Shown: in pieces, positions 26,783-34,618 of the stretch | How positions within the stretch are numbered: position 1 is the first letter of the stretch | Layout: the number at the start of each line of letters is the position of its first letter | DNA from: Victivallales bacterium | GTDB taxonomy: Bacteria > Verrucomicrobiota > Lentisphaeria > Oligosphaerales > Oligosphaeraceae | DNA length: 64,000 nt | Direction of reading: 5' to 3' | NCBI GenBank assembly: GCA_017535315.1 | Contig: JAFXUD010000078.1 | Coordinates: 20,360 to 84,359, forward strand | Notes under the pieces: generated by a model | The model's database searches: none | What the model was told of the DNA's origin: nothing | Seen by the model: only the letters and a program-made list of their open reading frames with translations | Program-made: the position numbers and the translations under genes

Positions 26783-27382
26783 AAAAACAGAAAAAAACAA
26801 AAATCACAGTCTGCATCGGTTATTTTTCGCTATTAAACTTAACCCAGCAATCCCGTTTCGCAAGCCGATTCCCCCTCTTTTTTTATTGCCTCAAATGCCT
26901 ATTCTTCCATAAGTCTTGTTTTTACCGCAAACCTATGCATTTTTAGAAGGGGCAAAAAAAAATCATTCGCATTTTTGGGAATGTCTAATTTTGGCACAGA
27001 GCATACTTTTCCTAGTTGAACAATGCAGATTTTACATTATTTCTGACATATCTAAAAACATTCAGAAACTTATATCAAAATGCAAATAAAATGCATATTA
27101 CTTCATATAAAGATTAGCGACTTTCAACTAATATGAAAGCATATTATATTTCCAATCCTCTCACAAGAGACTTTCAGAGTAAAGACAATTTTGGCATGAT
27201 TAGATAGCGTCTGTCGAAATGCACTAGAAAACAAACACAGTAAAGAACAAAACTCCTTCACACCCTCTGAAATCTCCATATGCAAAACGCACTTGCTTTA
27301 ATCAGAATCGCGTTTATATTAAGTAGAGTTTATGGTATTAAATACCACGTTACTGATAACAAACCAAAAAGGAGATTGTCCA
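26783..27382. other. AT-rich intergenic region upstream of dnaA
   Basis: About 600 bp between the divergent dnaA and lipoprotein genes is markedly richer in A+T than the rest of the window. It must hold both promoters. I found no TTATCCACA-type DnaA boxes, no GATC cluster and no 13-mer array by eye, so an origin is possible by position only. Confidence 0.4.
27293..27320 (+). promoter_or_regulatory. Candidate promoter of the small lipoprotein
   Basis: TTGCTT (27293-27298) and TATATT (27315-27320) are 16 bases apart, the same spacing as at the other candidate promoters here. A start near 27327 leaves a leader of about 55 bases. Confidence 0.45.
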
Positions 27383-27577
27383 ATGAAAAAACTGATGCTG
27401 CTTGTTATGATTGCCGCCCTGACTGTTCCGATGGTTGGCTGCAAGGAAAAAACCACTCTTGAGAAGGCCCAGGATGCCGTCGAACAGGGTGCCAAGGATG
27501 CCGAAAAGGCCGCCAATGATGCCAAGAAAGAGGCTGGCAAGGCCCTAGAAGAGGCTGGCAAGGCTCTCCAGAAGTAA
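27383..27577 (+). CDS. Small Ala/Lys-rich lipoprotein
   Basis: The 64-residue protein starts at the ATG at 27383 behind AAGGAG. Residues 1-21 are a signal sequence with the lipobox-like PMVGC, so Cys21 would be lipidated. The mature part is a single charged alpha helix with repeats of AGKALEEAGKAL type. Such short helical lipoproteins resemble Lpp-like or stress-related (YtxH/LEA-like) envelope proteins; no specific role can be assigned. It has its own promoter candidate and a strong terminator, suggesting high, independent expression. Confidence 0.8.
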   Translation: MKKLMLLVMIAALTVPMVGCKEKTTLEKAQDAVEQGAKDAEKAANDAKKEAGKALEEAGKALQK

Positions 27578-27596
27578 CATATCTACAACGTGTTAC

Positions 27597-27631
27597 AAAA
27601 AAGGCCGTTGCATTTGCAACGGCCTTTTTTT
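27597..27631. terminator. Bidirectional-looking Rho-independent terminator
   Basis: GGCCGTTGC (27603-27611) and GCAACGGCC (27616-27624) form a 9-bp stem with loop ATTT, preceded by six A and followed by seven T. Confidence 0.95.
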
Positions 27632-27732
27632 CTGCCTGTATATCTGGAAAAAACATTTTTCAGGGATATACTATTAAGAGTAATTTTGCGCTAGCTTAAA
27701 AACCTCAATATATAATATACAGGAGAATCCAA

Positions 27733-29058
27733 ATGTCACCACGTCAAGATGTATTGAAGCCGTTTGAAGAGAAAAGAGAGTTCATGAATGACCGAGTCTC
27801 GACAGGGATAGAGGCGAACAGAAAAGGTTTCGCCTTCTTGTCGCTGGTCAACGGACAAGGCGAGGCCGTCAAGGATGCCGTGGTGAAGATCACCCAGAAA
27901 AGCCATGATTTCAAATACGGCGCCAATCTGTTCATGCTGGACGAAATCCAGGACACCGAAAAAAACGAGCAATACAAGCGCTTTTTTACCGATGCGTTCA
28001 ACCTCGCCACGCTTCCCTTCTACTGGAACACGCTGGAGCCCGAAATGGGCAAACCGCGTTATGCAAAGGATAGTCCAAAGATCTATCGCCGTCCTGCCCC
28101 CGACCTCTGCCTGGAGTTCTGCGAGGCCAATGGCATTGAGGCCAAGGCACACTGCCTGAATTATGCAGCGCTTATGCCTGAATGGGCGAAAGGCACGGTG
28201 ACTTGGGAGAAGCAGTGCCTAGAAAAGCGTTTTCGGGAACTTGCCGAACGCTATTCGATGTGCATCCCGATGTGGGAGGTAATCAACGAAACCTACTGGG
28301 GAGGTTATCTCAGCACGCTTTATACCCAAGATGATTTGGTCGAATGGAGCTTTGCACTCGCGGAAAAGTTTTTTCCTGCAAACAAACTGATCATCAATGA
28401 GGCGCACAGCCGTGTCTGGAGCAATGAATGGTTCTTCCATCACAATCGCAGCCCCTATTATATGCAGATTGAACGCGCACTGCTAAAAAGCTCCCGCATC
28501 GATTCAATCGGCATGCAGTTCCACATGTTCTACCGACGCGAGAACGAACTGCAACAGACGGCAGTCTATTACGACCCAGAACAGCTTTACGATGTGATGG
28601 ATACCTACGCCCGTCTGGGCAAACCTCTCCAAATCACCGAAGTAACCATCCCCGCCTACTCCAATGCGGCAGAGGACGAGGAAATCCAGGCGCAGATTCT
28701 CCGAAACCTGTACAGCATCTGGTTCAGCCATCCTGCCATGGAAGCAATCATCTACTGGAATCTGCCAGACGGATATGGATATAACGCGGCACCTGGCGAC
28801 ATGACCGCTGGCGAAAACTACTATCATGGAGGATTGGTCCGCTTTGATTTCACCCCAAAGCCCGCATATCTGGCTATCCGCGACCTCTTTGAAAAGGAGT
28901 GGCGGACGAACCTGACGCTGCACACGAACTCTGGAGCCCTTTCATTCAAGGGATTCTACGGAGAATACGAACTGGAAATCACGGCGTGTGGGCAGAGATT
29001 CATCCGCACAATCCATTTGAGCAAGGAAAGGAAAAGGCACTTCACCGTAATGCTTTAA
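27733..29058 (+). CDS. GH10 family endo-beta-1,4-xylanase-like enzyme
   Basis: The 441-residue protein starts behind AGGAGA. It has an N-terminal strand-rich segment of about 60 residues, then the GH10 barrel: NLATLPFYWNTLEP, HCLNYAALMPEW, WEVINE with acid/base Glu186, the INEAHSR strand, IGMQFHMF, and ITEV with nucleophile Glu303. There is no signal peptide, so it may act on imported xylo-oligosaccharides, or be exported by another route. A short beta tail follows the barrel. It ends just before the palindrome at 29062. Confidence 0.93.
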   Translation: MSPRQDVLKPFEEKREFMNDRVSTGIEANRKGFAFLSLVNGQGEAVKDAVVKITQKSHDFKYGANLFMLDEIQDTEKNEQYKRFFTDAFNLATLPFYWNTLEPEMGKPRYAKDSPKIYRRPAPDLCLEFCEANGIEAKAHCLNYAALMPEWAKGTVTWEKQCLEKRFRELAERYSMCIPMWEVINETYWGGYLSTLYTQDDLVEWSFALAEKFFPANKLIINEAHSRVWSNEWFFHHNRSPYYMQIERALLKSSRIDSIGMQFHMFYRRENELQQTAVYYDPEQLYDVMDTYARLGKPLQITEVTIPAYSNAAEDEEIQAQILRNLYSIWFSHPAMEAIIYWNLPDGYGYNAAPGDMTAGENYYHGGLVRFDFTPKPAYLAIRDLFEKEWRTNLTLHTNSGALSFKGFYGEYELEITACGQRFIRTIHLSKERKRHFTVML

Positions 29059-29061
29059 GTG

Positions 29062-29116
29062 CTTAAAGAGTTAATTTCAAAACCAGCGGTCGCTAGTTTT
29101 GAAATTAACTCTTAAG
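29062..29116. repeat. Palindrome related to the 60024 fold-back element
   Basis: GAGTTAATTTCAAAAC (29068-29083) and its exact complement GTTTTGAAATTAACTC (29096-29111) enclose a small AGCG/CGCT core; outer bases also pair. The arm is nearly identical to the end of the 163-bp element at 60024-60186 (GAGGTAATTTCAAAAC). It sits exactly between two convergent genes and could double as a transcript end. Confidence 0.7.
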
Positions 29117-29127
29117 GTATCGTTTCC

Positions 29128-32100
29128 CTATTTGGCAAAAGACCTATCGGGTTCGGGAGCGGTGAGCATCTCGCCAAACTCCTGCGGGCCGACAAAAATA
29201 AGGCGGTAGTCGCACTCCTTGATGTGGAGCTTCTTCTCGCCGTCCAAGGGAAACTTCTCGTTTGTGGCAACGTCCATCACAACAGCGTCCTTACTGATAC
29301 CAAGACGTTCCGAATCAATAGACAAGAGCGTGTCGCCCTCCTTGCCAAGGTTGGTGACGATAAGCAGCAGAGAGTGTCCACGCCTGTAACCGCCGACGAT
29401 GAACTCGCCCGTCACAGAGAATGGCTTTTCTTTCGTATAATAAGGTATAAACTCGCAGTCATCCTTGTGGGTGCCAAATGCCCAAAATGCATAGCGGCTC
29501 ATCCAGTGCTCGCGGTAGTCGCCGAAAATATTATTGGTCGAGGTGATTCCGTGCTGAAGCATCAGCCCAAGGCAGGTGCGGTTGATACGCTGGCTGCGCT
29601 TGAGGTACTCTTCTACGGAGATTTTCGGCGGCTTGTCCGCGATTTTTGGAAGTGTGAGCGCCAAAGGCACCATGCCCGTCTGAAGGCCCGTCGAATGGGC
29701 GCGGATATGTTCGAGCGTGACATAGTCCTCCATGTTGGTCTCCACGTGGTACTCCCAGTCGAGACCGACAGTTGCAAAGGAGAATGCTGGCACGATGAGC
29801 GTGTTCGTGAAGTGTATGACAAGCAGCCTTTCGGGGCGCCTGCGCATATCCAATAGATACGCGATGCGCTTGACGAGCTCGCGCGTCGCCAGGATGCTCA
29901 TTTCGGGAATCACGCGGTTCTTGTAGTCACGGACAGGCGAAAGCTCGGGATTGGTCTGCGGAAAGACATAGAGTTCATCGAGGTAGATGCCGTCCATGCC
30001 TGCCTCCAGCTGTTTGTCGTAGGTCCAGAGCAGGTAGTCAATGTAGCGCGGTGTAAGGAAGCAGCGGTCGGCAATGCCCTCCCAGTAGGGCTTGAGGTTG
30101 GCCCATTCCGCCTTGTGGTACTGGTAGGCCTCGTCCTCCATCGGGATGATCGTCGGGCAGGAGTAAGGCACGACCCTGTCGATGGTCATCGCGTGCTGTC
30201 CAAGCTGCATGTCCAGCATGCGCCAGCGGTTGCTCTTGACGTAGGCGTCGGCATCTTTGATGTTCCGATGCTGCTTGAAGAAGCCCTCGTGCGCCTCATA
30301 GTACTTCCGCATCAGCGGTGCATCGACCTCGTCGAAGTGCTTCCCGATATCGAATGACGGCACGCGCTTGGTCATCGTCGCCTTGTAGGCCTTCGCATAG
30401 GTATAGTCGTTGTTTGGCGGCAGCTTCGCGAAACGAGTCCACATGCCCACCGCGCTGTCGTGCTCGTAAGGCATGATGTGAATCATGCCTGGCAGACGGT
30501 GACCAAAATGGAAAACCCAATTTTTCCAACCAGGCATGCGCGGCTTTACAGGTGTGACCTGGAAACAGAACTCGAAATCGATAGGCTTGCCAGCCTTGCC
30601 GCCCGCACGGCTGACAATGTCGCACTCAGCCTTGACGGAATCAGCCTCGCGCACCAGGCGAATCATCGGCACACCATCCAGCAAATCGAAGCCACGAGGC
30701 GAGTTGAAGACCAACGACAAGCCGCGCTCTTCGCCTCCAAACCACAGATAGGGGGTAAACTCGCCAGGAATCACGGGCAGCCCCTGCTGGTTCAAGCGAC
30801 GCGGCAGCTTCGAGGAATCCCACACCTTCCCCTGCCCTGTTGGGATGGCACCAGCGGGGTTGCCACGTGCCAAATCAACCATGGAGTTGAAGAGGGAGGC
30901 CTCCTCTGGACGCAGATGAGCGCAGAGAGTCAAGCGTTCTGCCGCCTCGTCTGGCGGTGGCGTGAGACGCACCCTCACGCGGGCAAAGCCATCGTACTCC
31001 CACACCGTGTCCGCCCGATAGCCCCAATTTCCAATCCTGGCCGTAGCCAGGGTGCGAACGATATGCGGTGCTGCCTCCAGCACCTTCATTGTGGCATCGT
31101 GTTCTTCCAGAAGCTTTCCGCCGACCACCAGTTCAAAGCCAAGCGGCTGCGTGAAAATCTCCGCCCCCTTGGCATTGACCTGATTAAGCAGGCCATCCTG
31201 CGCCAGGTAGTGCTTGCGCAGTACCGTATCCAACTCGTTGTCCTTCAGCGTAATCGGCTCGAACGGCGCAAGGACTTTTGTGGAGAGGCCCAGTCGCTTC
31301 TCCATAAACGGGAAGCTCTTCTCCGTAAAACCAAAGGCGTTTTCGTAGGTGCTCTCCTTGCCTTCATCCCCCTTCACCACGATTTTTCCCACCCACTCCC
31401 CCATGGGGCGTTTTGTAGGCAGGTCGATGATAGTGTGCCAGAAGCCATCGGTGCGGCGGGTTAGCGCACCTTGGCAGCTCGTGCCGTCAGGTCCGACGAC
31501 CTCTGCCACAGCAGAGGAGCCTTCACCAATTGAATCCAACAGGATGGAAAACTTGTTGTACCCAGGGTAATGGCGCAGATAGGAGTAGCCGAGCCCTGCG
31601 ATCTTCCGTTTTTCGGTGACAGGGCCGTCCGTCAAGGTCTTTCCCATCTCGAAAGGCACGCCGCCACGAATCTGCACCATGCCCAGCTTCGGATCCTTCA
31701 CCGTGTAAACCAGCGACTTATAGGGATAGTTCTGCTCGGGAAGCTCGACGACCTTGCCAGGCACGGCAAAGACATTCTCCGCTCCCTTCTCGCGGACGAT
31801 GCCCGTCAGCACCCCGCCCTCGTATTCCATACGCAGACTGAATTTCCCCGCGATAAGGGAGTTATCGACACCATAGACCTTCACTCCAGGAAAGCCTTCC
31901 AAAGCCTTGACGGCAATCTGACGCTTCACATCCATGGGATTGTCCGTCCCCGTCAGGTTCGCATAGCCCACGCCTGCTCGCACAAAGTTGCGCGCCACGT
32001 TGAAGCAAAACTCCTTCGGGTCAATCTCAGGCATGCTGCTCCAAGGCAGCTCCACCTCCACCTCCCACTTGGCGTCATGCACCTGTGAGGCGCTTTTGAA

Positions 32101-32544
32101 GGGAATCTCCTGTTGGGAGGGCTTCGCGTTCGCCTCGCGTACAAAAACGACCGTGGCGTTGGCGGCATTCACGATGAACTGGTAGGCCTTCGTGCCATCC
32201 GCCTTGAGAACGAAGAACTCCACGCAGTCGTCCGCAAAGACCCTGCCGCCCGTCTTGGCCGATGTGATGAAGCCACCCAGTACGTCGGATTCCTCCACAG
32301 GATTGCTCATCGTGAGGTAGAGTGCCTTCTCCGTGCTGGTGATGAGCACAGAGACGTTGCGGTTGACGAGTCGATGGCTCTTGTATTGCACCATCCCCTC
32401 GACCAGAGAAGCACGTGTATATTCCTCCTGGTTCACGATGCCGTCCAGCTTGATGGGCGATTCCTTCATACGAGGAATAAACACGTTTTCGGCAATGCAC
32501 GCAAACGCAGTCAAGGCAAGAATAAATGATAGTTTGTTTTTCAT
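29128..32544 (-). CDS. Secreted CBM9-like plus DUF6067-type glycoside hydrolase
   Basis: The 1138-residue protein has a signal peptide (MKNKLSFILALTAFACIAEN). Residues 20-210 match the carbohydrate-binding family 9-like fold (IKLDGIVNQEEY, DDCVEFFV, WEVEVELPWSS). The central part is beta-rich, and from about residue 600 the DUF6067/GH123-like catalytic region follows (PYLWFGGEERGLSLVFN, then MDGIYLDELYVF in a barrel). The substrate is unknown. Gene order with the YejM-like protein 13 bases upstream suggests co-transcription. Homologues occur mainly in gut and marine glycan degraders. Confidence 0.75.
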   Translation of the reverse strand: MKNKLSFILALTAFACIAENVFIPRMKESPIKLDGIVNQEEYTRASLVEGMVQYKSHRLVNRNVSVLITSTEKALYLTMSNPVEESDVLGGFITSAKTGGRVFADDCVEFFVLKADGTKAYQFIVNAANATVVFVREANAKPSQQEIPFKSASQVHDAKWEVEVELPWSSMPEIDPKEFCFNVARNFVRAGVGYANLTGTDNPMDVKRQIAVKALEGFPGVKVYGVDNSLIAGKFSLRMEYEGGVLTGIVREKGAENVFAVPGKVVELPEQNYPYKSLVYTVKDPKLGMVQIRGGVPFEMGKTLTDGPVTEKRKIAGLGYSYLRHYPGYNKFSILLDSIGEGSSAVAEVVGPDGTSCQGALTRRTDGFWHTIIDLPTKRPMGEWVGKIVVKGDEGKESTYENAFGFTEKSFPFMEKRLGLSTKVLAPFEPITLKDNELDTVLRKHYLAQDGLLNQVNAKGAEIFTQPLGFELVVGGKLLEEHDATMKVLEAAPHIVRTLATARIGNWGYRADTVWEYDGFARVRVRLTPPPDEAAERLTLCAHLRPEEASLFNSMVDLARGNPAGAIPTGQGKVWDSSKLPRRLNQQGLPVIPGEFTPYLWFGGEERGLSLVFNSPRGFDLLDGVPMIRLVREADSVKAECDIVSRAGGKAGKPIDFEFCFQVTPVKPRMPGWKNWVFHFGHRLPGMIHIMPYEHDSAVGMWTRFAKLPPNNDYTYAKAYKATMTKRVPSFDIGKHFDEVDAPLMRKYYEAHEGFFKQHRNIKDADAYVKSNRWRMLDMQLGQHAMTIDRVVPYSCPTIIPMEDEAYQYHKAEWANLKPYWEGIADRCFLTPRYIDYLLWTYDKQLEAGMDGIYLDELYVFPQTNPELSPVRDYKNRVIPEMSILATRELVKRIAYLLDMRRRPERLLVIHFTNTLIVPAFSFATVGLDWEYHVETNMEDYVTLEHIRAHSTGLQTGMVPLALTLPKIADKPPKISVEEYLKRSQRINRTCLGLMLQHGITSTNNIFGDYREHWMSRYAFWAFGTHKDDCEFIPYYTKEKPFSVTGEFIVGGYRRGHSLLLIVTNLGKEGDTLLSIDSERLGISKDAVVMDVATNEKFPLDGEKKLHIKECDYRLIFVGPQEFGEMLTAPEPDRSFAK

Positions 32545-32557
32545 AGTGATATCTCCG

Positions 32558-34456
32558 TTACTTCCGTGCGGTCTTTAAAAAGCGGAACATCTCCTGCTGC
32601 GCCTGGTGGAGTTTCGCTGCGTTGTTCTTCAGGAACTCCTTGTCGTCGCAGGGCTCGTCGTCCAAGGTGGTCAGACGTGTTAACGCAAAGGCTTGTTTCT
32701 TGCCCATGGGAAGGAGGTATTTTCGGTTCTGCGTTGCGAAGACGGCGACATCCCATCCGAAGCAGAGGAAGCCCGTACGCGTGTAGTCAGGGGAGAAGAG
32801 ATTACCGCCCACCCCGAAATCCGAGGGCGGATTCGTCACGCCCAGCAAAGGCGCAATGGTGGGAACGATGTCCGTGTGATGACTCATCTTGTCATAGACG
32901 GCGGGCTCCACGTCAGGCGCGTAGATGACAAGCGGCGTGCGAATCTGCTCCTGCACGAAGGTTGAGTTGTGGCCCAGGCGCCCCTTCTCGAAGAACTCCT
33001 CGCCATGGTCGCCCGTCACGACAACAATGGTCTTCGCGGCAACTGCTGGCTTCTCTGCCAGCGCATCCAGCAGCTTGCCAATCTGGGCATCGACATGGTG
33101 CGCGGCGTTAATGTAGCGGTTCTTCAAAGTGGGCGCGTCGCTTTTGCGGATAGTGGCGTAATTCACGTTCTTCGCATAGTCGTCCCGCAAAGCCCCCTCC
33201 TCGGGGAAGGAATATGGCGCGTGGGTCGATTCAAAGAAGCAAAAAACAAAGAAGGGGGAGTTCTCGTCATGCTGGCGGACGAAGGCAATGGCGTTGTCGA
33301 TGTTCGTCATATCCCGCTGCCATGCAATCCCCTTTGGATACTCGCGTAGCTCCGCGTCCTTCATGGAGGCGAAAATGGTGCGGTTGAATTCGGGGTAGGA
33401 GAACTTGGCGGAGGTCTGACAGAGGAAGCTGTAACCATCCTCGTGGAGCCAGTCGAAAAGCAGTGGACAGCGCGAGCGGTCGAGGAAGCTGTCCCAGCAG
33501 TTGCCATGGAGGCTGTAGAACATGCTGAACATGGCGGGACGCGTGCCGTGTCCACCGCTGTAGTGCTGGGTGAAGCGCCAGCCGCGGGAAGCCAACTGCC
33601 AGGTGCGCGGCATAATCTCCTCCGTCAGCATGTCATTGCGCAAAGACTCCCCCACCAGCCACACGATGTTGTACTTGGCGTGCTCCTTCCGCACAACCTG
33701 CGCAACGGGGTAGCAAAGGCTGGTCATCTTCGCATTTGAAGAAGCGATGCTGACGGCGTTCTCCCGTTCAGGCTCCTTCATGCCAAACCTGCGCAGCATC
33801 TTGCGCATACGCACCTGCGGGAAAAGCGGATATGCATCCATGTTTACTAACGAGGCAGCGTCAGCCTTGAAGTCTGCAATGCCTTCGCAAAAGATTGCAA
33901 CCAAGAAACAGACAACGACCGCTACAGGCCAAACCAGCACCAGCTTCCACCTCCGATGAATCCAAGTGCCGATACGCTCAGCTACGCTCCAGTTGAAAGC
34001 CAACCAGACCAACAGCAGTTCGACAGCGAAAAGCAGGATGGAAGAGAGAGCAATAAAAACCAGATTCCCTGTTTGCAGCCCCATCGACTCCACGCCGCCA
34101 GGCGTCAGGAACAGGTTGACGACCAGCCCGTTGATATGGTAGCCGAACATCGTGAGCACCACGATGTCCGAGATGAGAAAGAGATGGACGGCAAAGGCAA
34201 CCAGCGCACATAAAATATAAGTAACGATGCGATACCATTTCCGCCCCCATAGCTTCCCATTCAAGCAAAGCAATGCGGGCAGAACCGCAGGCAGGGAAAG
34301 AAGCATACTCCCCGACACCAGCCCACACACTAGGAAAAGAAAACTGCAAAGTGTGGAAAACAACGCATGGCCTTTGAGGAATACCCCCATGACCAGAAAG
34401 GTGACAACATGCAAAACAGAAAGATAGACGACAGGTTGGATTCGTTTTGTTGACAT
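32558..34456 (-). CDS. YejM/PbgA-like membrane protein with sulfatase-fold domain
   Basis: The 632-residue protein has five membrane helices (10-200; FGYHINGLVVNLFLTPGG matches the DUF3413 region of YejM) and a periplasmic alkaline-phosphatase/sulfatase-fold domain (260-600) with GESLRND, SGGHGTRP, TGDHGEEFFEKG and GHNSTF metal-site motifs. In enterobacteria YejM senses LPS and controls lipid A synthesis; other relatives transfer phosphoethanolamine. Here the nucleophile position holds Thr in HGTR, and metal ligands appear intact, so an active transferase or hydrolase is possible. It is upstream of the 29128 hydrolase. Confidence 0.8.
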   Translation of the reverse strand: MSTKRIQPVVYLSVLHVVTFLVMGVFLKGHALFSTLCSFLFLVCGLVSGSMLLSLPAVLPALLCLNGKLWGRKWYRIVTYILCALVAFAVHLFLISDIVVLTMFGYHINGLVVNLFLTPGGVESMGLQTGNLVFIALSSILLFAVELLLVWLAFNWSVAERIGTWIHRRWKLVLVWPVAVVVCFLVAIFCEGIADFKADAASLVNMDAYPLFPQVRMRKMLRRFGMKEPERENAVSIASSNAKMTSLCYPVAQVVRKEHAKYNIVWLVGESLRNDMLTEEIMPRTWQLASRGWRFTQHYSGGHGTRPAMFSMFYSLHGNCWDSFLDRSRCPLLFDWLHEDGYSFLCQTSAKFSYPEFNRTIFASMKDAELREYPKGIAWQRDMTNIDNAIAFVRQHDENSPFFVFCFFESTHAPYSFPEEGALRDDYAKNVNYATIRKSDAPTLKNRYINAAHHVDAQIGKLLDALAEKPAVAAKTIVVVTGDHGEEFFEKGRLGHNSTFVQEQIRTPLVIYAPDVEPAVYDKMSHHTDIVPTIAPLLGVTNPPSDFGVGGNLFSPDYTRTGFLCFGWDVAVFATQNRKYLLPMGKKQAFALTRLTTLDDEPCDDKEFLKNNAAKLHQAQQEMFRFLKTARK

Positions 34457-34618
34457 TGGCTAAAAGGAAAAAACAGATCTACGGCAAAGAAAAAGAGGCA
34501 AATAAACGTTCTATAAATATGGCATAGTCAATGCAAATTGCAAATCGGCTGTCCTCAAAAATGGAGCAAAGAACCTTCACTGTTCCAGCAACACCTTCCG
34601 TAACCCCCAAGGTAAACC

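Noticed and set aside
26783..27382. Replication origin next to dnaA
   Set aside because: The region is AT-rich, but no DnaA-box cluster, DUE repeat or partner genes were seen. GC-skew over the whole chromosome and a box search would decide.
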